A stretch of DNA of 64,000 nt from Acinetobacter piscicola. GTDB taxonomy: Bacteria; Pseudomonadota; Gammaproteobacteria; Pseudomonadales; Moraxellaceae. The stretch spans positions 2,604,001 through 2,668,000 of the forward strand of contig NZ_CP048659.1 in assembly GCF_015218165.1 (NCBI RefSeq), read 5' to 3'. This document shows positions 1 through 7,926 of the stretch, piece after piece; position 1 is the first letter of the stretch, and every line of letters begins with the position of its first letter. Made by a program: the position numbers and the translations under genes. Below the pieces are notes generated by a model. The model was not told the origin of the DNA, did not search any database, and saw only the letters and a program-made list of their open reading frames with translations.

Positions 1-384
1 TGCAATTGGCTTACCCTCTTTTTTCAAGAATATGCTCAAATGCTTTTCAGCTTGTTGAGGATTACCTGCAATAAAAATAGGAGAAAGCCCCAAAATACTT
101 GCAAAAGCAGTCAATGAAACATTGGAATCGACCGCATAAAACTCTTCTGCCATGACGGCCATGTCTAAACAACTGGTTGCACCACCACCGAAAGGTTGTG
201 GAATCATGTTAAATAAAAAACCTTCTTTCACTAAAGATTCGTAAAAAGGGGCTGTTGCCAAAAAGCGCTCTCTAGATGTGTGTAATGATTTGATAGCAGG
301 ATTCACCTGACTTAATACATCATTGGCGAATTGTCTTGATCGATTTCTTAGTTCTAATTGCTGACTTGATAGATTTTTTAACAC
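1..384 (-). CDS. Acyl-CoA dehydrogenase family protein (N-terminal part, runs off the window)
   Basis: The reverse strand is open for 128 codons from a GTG at 384 to the window edge, with an AGGA ribosome site 8 bases upstream of the GTG. The translation has the look of an acyl-CoA dehydrogenase N-terminal helical domain: a polar start, then a segment on bypassing the catalyst (PQPFGGGATS around residue 73) and a helix with MAEEF. Such flavoproteins oxidise acyl-CoA or related substrates with FAD. The FAD-binding core and the catalytic Glu lie outside the window, so subfamily and substrate cannot be set; a DszC/monooxygenase-like member of the same fold is also possible. It is divergent from the AraC-type regulator at 543, its plausible controller. 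Confidence 0.72.
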   Translation of the reverse strand, partial: MLKNLSSQQLELRNRSRQFANDVLSQVNPAIKSLHTSRERFLATAPFYESLVKEGFLFNMIPQPFGGGATSCLDMAVMAEEFYAVDSNVSLTAFASILGLSPIFIAGNPQQAEKHLSIFLKKEGKPIA

Positions 385-542
385 GACTATTGTCCTTAAT
401 TTGATCAATGTTGTAATGTAATCATTAAGAATATAGGTTTTTTTTGCTTGGCAAATTCCGCATTATTTTTTGGTAAATTCTGAACAAATTTATTTTAATA
501 ATGGCATCAAATTTGCTTCCCCAAAGGATTGGGTTAAAATTT

Positions 543-1475
543 ATGGATAATAAAATGTTTAAAACGTGGAGTAATCTTGACCTCGTCCCAAATAAACAGT
601 TTTTATTTTGGCGAGAAATGCTGTGTGATGCTTTTACAGACTTAAGACCTGAAACAACATTAGATAAAAAGGATTTTAAGTGTGAAATTCAATCTCAAAG
701 TTTATCTGAAGGGTTGATTATTTCGTCATTGTCTTCCCAAAAACAAAAAATTCACCGTACAGAATCTGAAATATCACATACTAAAGATCATTATTTATTT
801 TTCAATTTACAAAAAAAAGGGCTTGCCTGCATCCAACAAAATAATATGGTAACGCATATACAAGCTGGTGACCTTTATATACTTGATACTCGTTATCCTT
901 ATGAAATTGAACAATTTGAAAATAATTGGGAAAGTTTATCTTTAAGAATACCCCTAGATCATGCTTTAAATTGCATGATTCCATTATCTAAAATCATTGA
1001 TAATATTAATTCGGCTGATGGCTTTATTTTATATGAAAACATTTTAACGCTAGAGAAAATTATAGGAAAAGATTTATCCGAAAAAACCAATACTATCATC
1101 ACTAAAACAACCATTGATTTAATTCTATCTAACTTTGAAAACACACATATTAAAGAAAACCACTTACTAAACAATATTTTAAAATTCATTGAAATCAATG
1201 CTAAAAATCATAATTTACGTTGCAATGATATTGCAAAAGCATTTAATACTTCAGAAAGAAATATATATAAACTCTTTGAAAGAGAAGAGCTAAGTTTAAG
1301 TAAAACCATATCGGATATTCGATTAAAAATATTTTTTGAATATATGAAAGGTGATCATGGAAATATCACTGACTTTGCTTATAAAAGTGGATTTAATGAT
1401 CTTTCAAACTTCTATAAAGTTTTCAAGAAAAAATTCAATGAAACACCTAAAAACTATTTCAAGAATCAATTATAA
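543..1475 (+). CDS. AraC-family transcriptional regulator
   Basis: This is a DNA-binding regulator of about 310 residues. The N-terminal two thirds resemble the AraC_binding_2 type of ligand/dimerisation domain (motif FWREML near the start, GDLYILDTRYPYE in the middle). The last 100 residues carry the two helix-turn-helix units typical of AraC/XylS proteins (RCNDIAKAFNTSERNIYKLF, then DFAYKSGFNDLSNFYKVFKK). An upstream ATG at 501 would add 14 residues but has no ribosome site; the ATG at 543 follows an AAAGGA further upstream, and its N-terminus suits the family better. It diverges from the acyl-CoA dehydrogenase gene, so control of that gene or operon is likely (inference). The gene is more AT-rich than most of the window. 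Confidence 0.85.
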   Translation: MDNKMFKTWSNLDLVPNKQFLFWREMLCDAFTDLRPETTLDKKDFKCEIQSQSLSEGLIISSLSSQKQKIHRTESEISHTKDHYLFFNLQKKGLACIQQNNMVTHIQAGDLYILDTRYPYEIEQFENNWESLSLRIPLDHALNCMIPLSKIIDNINSADGFILYENILTLEKIIGKDLSEKTNTIITKTTIDLILSNFENTHIKENHLLNNILKFIEINAKNHNLRCNDIAKAFNTSERNIYKLFEREELSLSKTISDIRLKIFFEYMKGDHGNITDFAYKSGFNDLSNFYKVFKKKFNETPKNYFKNQL

Positions 1476-1591
1476 AATTATATTTTTAAATTAGCATTTT
1501 ACCATTGCACATTTCACCTTAGCGCTTATTTGTCAAATGTTCATCAAACTGATCATTGCTATCAAAGCGATGGAAGGAAACATTTACTCCA

Positions 1592-2215
1592 TTACAAGCT
1601 ATCTAATAAACGATTAAAATATTTATTCACATACCCCTGTCTATAATCCAAAACTATAAACTCATTGTTTTTTAAATAATATCTATATTCATAAGTTTCT
1701 AAATCTTTTAATTTATACTTACTATTTTCAATTTCAAACTCTCGAGTATCTCCAATCTTCATATCACTAGTAATTTTTTCAAAAAAATTATTTGAAAACA
1801 AATTGTTAATCAAACAAGAAAATATAAAACTATCCACATTTAAATAATACAACATTGAAATTTCTTCACCATCATAACTATATATCCCACCATCACTATT
1901 CAATATACAAATAGGTTCATCTGAAAAATCTTGACCAAAATAAACTGTATCACTTGGTAAATCACCATCTAAATATTCTAGCGGTTCCGAATTATATTTT
2001 TTAAATCGATTAAATGTACAATCACCAAAGTATCCAGTTATTAAATTTGAACTATTACCAAAATTAACAAGAAAATCACGATGATCAGAACGTATTTTAA
2101 TATTATTTAGTTGTAAGAAATCATCTACCTCATCCCTATTTACGCTTTTAACTTCTGAACATTTAGATGCAAAAAAATCTATTAATACTCTCTTATCAAT
2201 CATGTTTAACAACAC
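1592..2215 (-). CDS. SUKH-like (SMI1/KNR4) putative immunity protein
   Basis: A 207-residue acidic protein starting at GTG 2215, with GAGG nine bases upstream; an internal ATG (residue 5) is an alternative. The N-terminal pattern, a helix with DEVDDFLQLNN followed by an acidic/aromatic stretch and DFLVNFGNSSNLITGYFG, and the later EPICILNSDGGIYSYDGEE segment resemble SMI1/KNR4 (SUKH) proteins. In bacteria this superfamily is known mainly as immunity proteins to polymorphic and contact-dependent toxins. It is the last of three small AT-rich same-strand genes next to toxin stumps, which supports an immunity role. No toxin gene precedes it directly, so it would be an orphan. The SUKH call comes from the pattern by eye and is moderate. 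Confidence 0.6.
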   Translation of the reverse strand: MLLNMIDKRVLIDFFASKCSEVKSVNRDEVDDFLQLNNIKIRSDHRDFLVNFGNSSNLITGYFGDCTFNRFKKYNSEPLEYLDGDLPSDTVYFGQDFSDEPICILNSDGGIYSYDGEEISMLYYLNVDSFIFSCLINNLFSNNFFEKITSDMKIGDTREFEIENSKYKLKDLETYEYRYYLKNNEFIVLDYRQGYVNKYFNRLLDSL

Positions 2216-2314
2216 CTTTATTTACCTCTTTAATATAAAATGAATTTTATAAATCATACGCCAAACTATTTGGCATTCCACCCTACAAGGATGGAACGAG
2301 GCAATAACTAGCAT

Positions 2315-2767
2315 TTAATACTGCACAAAATCATTAGGATCAGTATCTAGATCAATTAATCGTTTTGATTCTTTTAAATAAATATCTAATATTTCTTTTG
2401 AAATTAATACTCTTAATTTGGAATCATAACTGACCATAATACTAGACAAAATATATAAAAAAATATAAATATCTTCTTCTGAAATTTCATTCCCCTTTTC
2501 AATAATTTCAATGCGTAAAATCTCTCTATTATTCTGACTCAGAAAATCAGTTAAACAATCAGAAAATCCATCTGGACTTCCACCGAAAAAACCAATTCTA
2601 TCTGGCATTATAGAGTTTATATATTTATACTTTTTATATATTTGACTACCAAAAAAAGAATAAATTTCATAAATAGTATTGAATTTATTATCAATCCTAA
2701 TAACAAATTCATCTTCAATATAACAATTCTCAGCACAAAATAATCCATATAGTTTTTGATTAATCAT
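2315..2767 (-). CDS. Putative orphan immunity protein (unknown family)
   Basis: I do not recognise the family. The product is an acidic protein of about 150 residues without signal peptide or membrane segment, with a FFGGSPDGFSDCLTDFL motif in its middle. An ATG at 2782 is possible, but the ATG at 2767 overlaps the stop of an upstream open stretch as ATGA (2764-2767). That stretch reads as the tail of a toxin gene (see 2764-2920). Toxin and immunity genes are often coupled this way, so I choose 2767 and infer an immunity role from position, size and acidity. It is very AT-rich, unlike the housekeeping genes further on. Confidence 0.6.
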   Translation of the reverse strand: MINQKLYGLFCAENCYIEDEFVIRIDNKFNTIYEIYSFFGSQIYKKYKYINSIMPDRIGFFGGSPDGFSDCLTDFLSQNNREILRIEIIEKGNEISEEDIYIFLYILSSIMVSYDSKLRVLISKEILDIYLKESKRLIDLDTDPNDFVQY

Positions 2768-2920
2768 TTCAGTTTTCTCCATGTATTGCCATAAGGTTTA
2801 TTCGTAGATGAGATTGGTTTACTCATATCTGGTCTAATATCACCATAATGATTTGGTGAATACCACATTGAACCATCACTACCAACAAATATTTACTTCA
2901 ACTACGGCACTCATATATCA
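2764..2920 (-). pseudogene. C-terminal stump of a toxin gene
   Basis: On the reverse strand, 42 codons are open from 2892 to a TGA at 2764-2766. They encode a Gly/Trp/Tyr/Pro-rich tail (VGSDGSMWYSPNHYGD, then SSTNKPYGNTWRKLK) typical of the end of a secreted polymorphic toxin. A TAA precedes it in this frame, but the neighbouring frame just upstream reads SAVVEVN, so one small frameshift would extend the match to about 2920. The TGA overlaps the ATG of the next gene. The rest of the toxin is missing, and the upstream immunity gene begins only a few bases beyond. The toxin activity cannot be told from this tail. Confidence 0.55.
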
Positions 2921-2927
2921 ATAAATC

Positions 2928-3350
2928 TTATATTATTTTCTTTATCTTCCAGCAATATTTTTTCTTTATATCAAATTTAGATATTTCAATATATACATCT
3001 TCATACCAAGGAGTATTAATATCTTCGATATAAAAAAAATTTCCATTTAATTTTGACCAATGATTTATTCGATTTTTTATATAAAAAAAATCAACCTCTT
3101 TAGGAATGCTATTATTAAAATTAAGCTGCAAAAAAACATCACATTCAAGATAGATAATAGTACAATATATACATTTATCATAACCAGCTTTAATAAACTC
3201 ACCTTCCTCCATCATAAAAAAAGATTCAATTTCACCACTTGAAAGTATCAATATTTTATCCGAAGTGACATTAAATATAAAAGAGCTAAATTTTCTTATA
3301 TATTCATTAGAAACAACTTCCTTAACTATAACACCGAATGAACTCATCAT
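2928..3350 (-). CDS. Putative immunity protein coupled to a truncated toxin tail
   Basis: A 140-residue protein of unknown family, acidic in the middle and lysine-rich at the end (KFDIKKKYCWKIKKII). It has no signal peptide or transmembrane helix. Its ATG (3350) overlaps the TGA of the upstream fragment (3347-3349) as ATGA, a sign of translational coupling. Two ATGs stand in a row at 3350 and 3347; either could be used. Small size, coupling to a toxin-like C-terminus, and neighbouring immunity-like genes make an immunity function likely (inference). The promoter and upstream toxin region have been replaced by an IS5-family remnant, so it is unclear that it is still expressed. Confidence 0.55.
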   Translation of the reverse strand: MMSSFGVIVKEVVSNEYIRKFSSFIFNVTSDKILILSSGEIESFFMMEEGEFIKAGYDKCIYCTIIYLECDVFLQLNFNNSIPKEVDFFYIKNRINHWSKLNGNFFYIEDINTPWYEDVYIEISKFDIKKKYCWKIKKII

Positions 3351-3640
3351 TTAAAAATTTCCTTATAAACTTCAATTGCTTTTTTAGCAGCTTCAGGATT
3401 TTGTTTAAACTGCATTTTCAATTGAAGCATAGCTTTATCTAAATCACCTTTATTGATTTTCAATATTTTAAATGCTGCATATTCATTCCTATTAATACCA
3501 GGACCAGAAATAGGTTTGAATTTTAGTTTACCATCACCTTTTGTTGAGTATATGCGATCATTTACCTTTATAAACTCATTATCAATAATTAGCTCTTCCC
3601 CATTTCGCATAGCCTTTAAATCAGCATGGCTTTGTTGCAC
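3347..3640 (-). pseudogene. Toxin C-terminal fragment fused to the end of an IS5 element
   Basis: The open frame of 97 codons starts at GTG 3640, but its first few codons lie in the terminal repeat of the IS5-family element (which begins at 3628). The genuine gene therefore starts upstream of the frame and was cut by the insertion. The remaining 90 or so residues form a compact, lysine-rich C-terminal module (NGEELIIDNEFIKVND, YSTKGDGKLKF, then a helical tail). Its TGA overlaps the start of the next gene. This is the arrangement of a polymorphic toxin tip and its immunity gene. The toxin family is not recognisable by eye. Confidence 0.55.
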
Positions 3641-4603
3641 AAATCTACCGTTAAAGGCTTATTCAATATTATAATTCTCAATTGAATAAGCCCACACCTA
3701 AAATCTATCGTACAACCAATTGGTCTTCTTATAACAGAGCATTAATAAATCGAGGAAATATTTCTATTTGGTTTGATCCCAAAACTCAATGGTATGCTCA
3801 ATCAAACGGCAAACATGGTCGAAATCAAACCTATTCTGATGTTACTATCCAATACTGTCTGATGATTAAATCTCTATTCCGTTTGTCTTTACGTATGGTC
3901 ACAGGCTTTGTTCAAAGTCTGATTAAACTTTGTGGATTAGATTGGACAGCCCCCAATATCAGCGATATTCGTATTCCACTATTTGTAGAAGACAAAAGCA
4001 TATTGATATTGCGATTAACTATCAAAAAAGCAGTAATGGTCTCCATCTACTTGTTAATTCTACTGGCTTAAAGTTTTTAGGTGAAGGCAAATGGAAACGT
4101 AAAAAACATCAGCCTTATATCGTCGCCAATGGCGTAAATTACATATTAGTATCGATGCTGAAACCCTTCAAATACGAGCTATTCAGCTCACAACCAACAA
4201 TGTGAGTGATTCACAGGTGCTTGGTGATTTACTGAATCAGATTCCACAAGAAGAACAGATTGACTCCGTCTATACTGATGAGGCTTATGACACCAAGCAA
4301 TGGCGTTAGGTCATCGCAGAGCGACAAGCGCATGCAGTGATTCCACCAAGAAAAAATGCGAAACCTTGGAAAGATACAAAGACCAGCTCGCTAGAGCGAA
4401 ATGAATTACTTCGAACAGTTAAAAATTTAAGCAGGACACTATGGAAAAACTGGTCAGGCTATCATCAGCGAAGTTTGGTCGAAACCAAAATGCATTGCAT
4501 CAAATTATTAGGCGATAAACTGAGTGCAAGAAATTTCCAAAGCCAAGTCAAAGAGATGCATGCACGTGTGGCAGTATTAAATAAATTTACGGAGTTGGGG
4601 TAA
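3628..4603 (+). mobile_element. IS5-family insertion sequence remnant, right end lost
   Basis: The left terminal repeat, GGCTTTGTTGCAC, begins at 3628 and abuts the truncated toxin fragment. A decayed DDE transposase follows. After the transposase homology ends near 4603 no matching right repeat (GTGCAACAAAGCC) is present; the sequence passes directly to a terminator and tRNA-Ser. The element is therefore immobile, and its right end was lost by deletion or recombination. No target duplication can be assessed. Confidence 0.8.
3682..4603 (+). pseudogene. Transposase of the IS5 family, multiply disrupted
   Basis: The transposase can be followed through three reading frames. Frame one runs from 3682 (NKPTPKIYRTTNWSSYNRAL) to about 3960. 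It then shifts to the frame holding STICRRQKHIDIAINYQKSS and LLVNSTGLKFLGEGKWKRKK (about 3975-4110). It shifts again to the frame with YRRQWRKL to the end (FTELG near 4603). In that third part a TAG at 4307-4309 replaces an expected sense codon within the conserved YDTKQ-R region. The first Asp of the DDE triad lies near DSTGLKF, where this copy reads NSTGLKF, so a catalytic Asp is also changed. Two frameshifts, a stop and a lost right end make it inactive. Confidence 0.85.
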
Positions 4604-4628
4604 GTTGTGGGGTAAATATATAGACAAT

Positions 4629-4660
4629 AAAAAAGCCCTTGTAAAAACAAGGGCTTTTTT
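4629..4660 (-). terminator. Rho-independent terminator of tRNA-Ser
   Basis: A perfect 14-bp stem (4629-4642 with 4647-4660), AAAAAAGCCCTTGT and its complement around a 4-base loop. It stands 8 bases past the CCA end of tRNA-Ser and ends in a U-run on the reverse strand. Confidence 0.85.
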
Positions 4661-4667
4661 AAATATT

Positions 4668-4757
4668 TGGCGGAAGCGGTGAGATTCGAACTCACGGAGG
4701 ACTCACACCCTCGTCGGTTTTCAAGACCGGTGCATTAAACCGCTCTGCCACGCTTCC
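4668..4757 (-). tRNA. tRNA-Ser (anticodon UGA)
   Basis: A 90-nt class II tRNA on the reverse strand. The acceptor stem GGAAGCG pairs with CGCTTCC, followed by G and an encoded CCA at 4668-4670. The anticodon loop reads CTTGAAA, giving TGA. A long variable arm and GTTCGAATC T-loop are present, as expected for tRNA-Ser. It decodes UCA and related serine codons. Confidence 0.96.
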
Positions 4758-4855
4758 ATGTGCGCCATAATACGGAGCTTTTTCAATTCTGACAAGTAAA
4801 AATTACATCCAAAGCATTCAAATGCATAATGTTTCATCAAAATCAAAGATTTTGC

Positions 4856-6889
4856 TTAAAGTTTGGCTGCAATTTCAGCACCCTCACGGATTGCACGCTT
4901 AGCATCTAACTCACCAGCTAACTTAGCACCACCAATCACATGATAATTTGCTAAGGTATTTTCACCTTCAGTTGGCACTAAATCTTTCACTGATTCCTGA
5001 CCTGCACACACAACAATCGTATCCACACGCAATAATTGGTCATGACCATCAAGCTCAACCCATAGACCTTCATTGGTCACAGCTTTATATTGCACACCAC
5101 GCATCATTTTCACAGCATGTTTTTTCAATTGTGCACGATGAACCCAACCAGACGTTTTACCCAAGCCTATGCCCAACGGGGTTGTTTTACGTTGCATGAG
5201 GTAAATCTGGCGAATCGGCGCTTCAACCTCAGCAGGAACAGCCCCACCTTCAGTCATATAGTTTGGATTTGAGTCGACACCCCATTCACGTTGCCAGTCT
5301 GCCAAAGGTTGTGGCTGAGGTTGATGTTCTGGTTTCAATAAAAACTCAGATACGTCAAAACCAATCCCACCTGCACCAATGACCGCAACACTATGCCCCA
5401 CAGGTGCACCACGTAATACTTCCGCATAAGACAACACTTGCGGTGCATCACTGCCTTCAATTTTTAATGCACGAGGCACCACACCCGTCGCAATCACGAC
5501 TTCATCAAAGCCTTCACGTTCAAGTTGCTCACGGTTGACTTTGGTATTTAAACGTAAATCTACCCCTGTTTTTTCAATCTGAACTTTGAAATAACGAATA
5601 GTTTCATGGAACTCTTCTTTACCCGGAACCACTTTTGCCAAGTTAAATTGTCCGCCAACTTCATTCGCTGCTTCAAATAAAGTCACTTGATGTCCACGCT
5701 CAGCCGCAATTGTTGCTGCAGACATGCCTGCTACACCACCACCCACAACCGCAATTTTTTTCGGTTTTTTGGCTTTTAGATAGACCAGTTCTGTTTCATG
5801 TGCAGCACGTGGGTTCACTAAACAGCTCGCCCGTTTATTTTGGAAACTGTGGTCTAAACATGCTTGGTTACACGCAATACAAGTATTAATTTCATCAACA
5901 CGATTAGTTGCCGTTTTATTCACCCAAAATGCATCGGCAAGTAATGGACGTGCCATCTGCACCATATCCGCTTTGCCTGCTGCCAGAATTTCTTCTGCTG
6001 TATCAGGCATATTGATTCGGTTTGATGCAATAACAGGTACAGAAACATGTTTTTTCACTTCAGCGGTATAATCGACAAAAGCTGCACGTGGTACCGAAGT
6101 CACAATCGTTGGAACACGGGCTTCATGCCAGCCGATGCCTGTATTTAGCAGTGTAATTCCTGCCTTTTCCAATGCTTGTGCTACAGTAATGACTTCATCC
6201 ATGGTGTTGCCATCATGAACCAAATCCAGCAAAGACAAACGGAAACAAATAATAAATTTTTCACCGACTTGTTCACGAATGGCTTTGACAATTTCCACGG
6301 CAAAACGCATACGGTTTTCAATCGGCCCACCCCAACGGTCTTCACGCTGATTGACATGACGGCTTAAAAATTGATTCAGCAAATAGCCTTCTGAACCCAT
6401 GATTTCCACACCATCATAACCCGCTTTTTTTGCCAAACTTGCAGTTTTGGCATAATCCTGAATGGTGTCTAAAATCAGACGATCACTCATTTGACGTGGT
6501 TTAAAAGGCGAAATGGGGGACTTGATTGGACTTGATGAAACCACAAAAGGTTGATAACCATAACGACCTGCATGCAGGATTTGCATGAGAATTTTGGCAC
6601 CATGCTTATGTACTGCATGGGTGACCAAACGGTGTGGTGCAACATCACCCAAGGTATTCATAGTACCGCCAGCAGGCAATAACCAGCCTTGACGGTTGGG
6701 TGAAATCCCACCCGTAATAATCAGCCCTACACCACCTTTGGCACGCTCACCAAAATAAGCAGCGAGTTTTGGATAATTATAAAAACGGTCTTCTAAACCT
6801 GTATGCATTGACCCCATAACCACACGGTTTTTAATGGTGGTAAAGCCTAAATGCAACGGTTTTAAAATATTGGCATAGCGAGTTGTCAT
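4856..6889 (-). CDS. fadH: NADPH-dependent 2,4-dienoyl-CoA reductase
   Basis: FadH reduces 2,4-dienoyl-CoA so that unsaturated fatty acids can enter beta-oxidation. The 677-residue protein has the family's order: an FMN-binding TIM barrel of the old yellow enzyme type (from LKPLHLGFTTIKNRVV to about residue 340), a four-cysteine 4Fe-4S motif (CIACNQACLD followed by CLVNPRA), then an FAD/NADPH domain with the dinucleotide fold VVGGGVAGMSAA and a second one, VIGAGGIGFDVSE. Length matches the E. coli enzyme (about 670). The frame is open further upstream to 6985, but the ATG at 6889 has an AAGGA 6 bases ahead and begins at the family's usual N-terminus. An IS1-family element lies 132 bp upstream and may separate the gene from distal control sequences. 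Confidence 0.95.
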   Translation of the reverse strand: MTTRYANILKPLHLGFTTIKNRVVMGSMHTGLEDRFYNYPKLAAYFGERAKGGVGLIITGGISPNRQGWLLPAGGTMNTLGDVAPHRLVTHAVHKHGAKILMQILHAGRYGYQPFVVSSSPIKSPISPFKPRQMSDRLILDTIQDYAKTASLAKKAGYDGVEIMGSEGYLLNQFLSRHVNQREDRWGGPIENRMRFAVEIVKAIREQVGEKFIICFRLSLLDLVHDGNTMDEVITVAQALEKAGITLLNTGIGWHEARVPTIVTSVPRAAFVDYTAEVKKHVSVPVIASNRINMPDTAEEILAAGKADMVQMARPLLADAFWVNKTATNRVDEINTCIACNQACLDHSFQNKRASCLVNPRAAHETELVYLKAKKPKKIAVVGGGVAGMSAATIAAERGHQVTLFEAANEVGGQFNLAKVVPGKEEFHETIRYFKVQIEKTGVDLRLNTKVNREQLEREGFDEVVIATGVVPRALKIEGSDAPQVLSYAEVLRGAPVGHSVAVIGAGGIGFDVSEFLLKPEHQPQPQPLADWQREWGVDSNPNYMTEGGAVPAEVEAPIRQIYLMQRKTTPLGIGLGKTSGWVHRAQLKKHAVKMMRGVQYKAVTNEGLWVELDGHDQLLRVDTIVVCAGQESVKDLVPTEGENTLANYHVIGGAKLAGELDAKRAIREGAEIAAKL

Positions 6890-6916
6890 GGCACATCCTT
6901 TTTTAATATTTGGCTT

Positions 6917-6930
6917 TGCAACTTGTTGCA
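6917..6930. promoter_or_regulatory. Palindrome upstream of fadH, candidate operator
   Basis: TGCAACTTGTTGCA is a perfect palindrome with 6-bp arms, 28 bases upstream of the fadH start codon. Its position fits a repressor site or part of the leader. No regulator is identified in the window, so the role is inferred only. Confidence 0.35.
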
Positions 6931-7021
6931 TACTACTGTATCGAAATTTAGAAATTTTAGGATGACTACTTCTATTTTTTTCCATGTTGATAATGTCAAT
7001 TTCATCAATATATAAAAATAA

Positions 7022-7809
7022 GGTGGTGTTTCAAAAAGTATGCTGACATTAAATGAAGCCATTATTGATGTAAAAAAAGGTTAAGTCGAAAGCTTTAAAA
7101 TGGTTTTCAATCTTTTTTGAAAAATTACAACTCCTTCTAAAACCGCGCCTAATTCGATGCCTTATTTTGCAATTATTACCTTCAATACCTACAGTAAAAA
7201 ATTTACCAATACTTTGCTTGCAGTTTTTAAAAGCAGTTATGAAACTGTCCCAATGATCACTTGCAATTCGGGTGTAGTGAATACCTAATTGTTTAAGCTT
7301 TGCCTTCAATCGTTGAACTGTAGCTAAGTCTCTTTTACCCCAAACATAAGCAACAATCTCACCTGTTTCTCGATGGTAGGCGTAAATAAGCCATTGTTTA
7401 TTATTTTTATTTCCCACAAAAGTCCAAAACTCATCAACTTCAAGAGACTCATAATGACTTTGTTTAGGCTGAATTTGGTAGGTCGATTCGGTTAAAGTAC
7501 GTAAAACTTTACCGATACTGATTCGCTCAACTTCAGCGATATCTCGTATACCACTACCTCTGACCATCAACTGTAATATTTTTCGAGTAATGCCTGAATG
7601 ACATCCTAGATAGCTCAGAGCATGGTCACCAATAAACTGACGTTTACAGTCTTTGCACTGATAGTTTTGTTTCCCATCTACTTTGATGCCATTTTTCTTT
7701 ATACTGTCACTGAGGCAGGTTGGACATTTGATTTCTAGAGTTATTCGCATTTCTCTATTTTATCAAAATTCAACCTGCTTTGTTTCAGCATACTTTTTGA
7801 AACACCACC
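7022..7809 (-). mobile_element. IS1-family insertion sequence, complete with target duplication
   Basis: The element is 788 bp. Its ends are near-perfect inverted repeats of about 25 bp, beginning GGTGGTGTTTCAAAAAGT at 7022 and ending with the complement at 7809. It is flanked on both sides by the 8-bp direct repeat AAAAATAA (7014-7021 and 7810-7817), the footprint of insertion. It carries one transposase gene. Intact ends, intact gene and perfect duplication suggest recent insertion and retained mobility. Confidence 0.93.
7049..7750 (-). CDS. IS1-family transposase
   Basis: A 233-residue transposase read as one continuous frame. The N-terminus has a zinc-finger (CPTCLSDS...CKDCKRQF) and a helix-turn-helix region (GSGIRDIAEVERISIGKVLR), the InsA-like half. 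The remainder is the catalytic domain: LEVDEFWTFVG with the first Asp, ASDHWDSF with the second, and an EGNNCKIRHRIRR segment with the acidic and basic residues of the family. Classical IS1 needs a -1 frameshift between insA and insB; here both halves are already joined, as in a subset of IS1 relatives. It is contained within a complete element upstream of fadH. Confidence 0.92.
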   Translation of the reverse strand: MRITLEIKCPTCLSDSIKKNGIKVDGKQNYQCKDCKRQFIGDHALSYLGCHSGITRKILQLMVRGSGIRDIAEVERISIGKVLRTLTESTYQIQPKQSHYESLEVDEFWTFVGNKNNKQWLIYAYHRETGEIVAYVWGKRDLATVQRLKAKLKQLGIHYTRIASDHWDSFITAFKNCKQSIGKFFTVGIEGNNCKIRHRIRRGFRRSCNFSKKIENHFKAFDLTFFYINNGFI

Positions 7810-7926
7810 AAAAATAAAACTGATTCTTGTATACGGAACCCTACAGCTTTACAACAATTGTTATCATAAAGTTAGGCTAGGCTAAATCACATCATCATAA
7901 AACTTAAAAATAGAGCATCCAAGATC

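Noticed and set aside
2216..2314. A short open frame of about 30 codons on the reverse strand upstream of the SUKH-like gene, with a GCCAAACTATTTGGC palindrome.
   Set aside because: No ribosome site or protein-like pattern. It could be another toxin remnant, but nothing supports that.
4465..4695. Reverse-strand open frame overlapping the IS5 transposase end, the terminator and tRNA-Ser.
   Set aside because: It reads the antisense of the transposase and into a tRNA gene, so it is not coding.
4668..4757. tRNA-Ser as an attachment site for an integrated element in 1592-4603.
   Set aside because: No integrase gene and no duplicated tRNA end are seen.
6890..6985. N-terminal extension of fadH by 32 residues.
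   Set aside because: Polar residues without similarity to FadH, and a clear AAGGA sits before the internal ATG at 6889.
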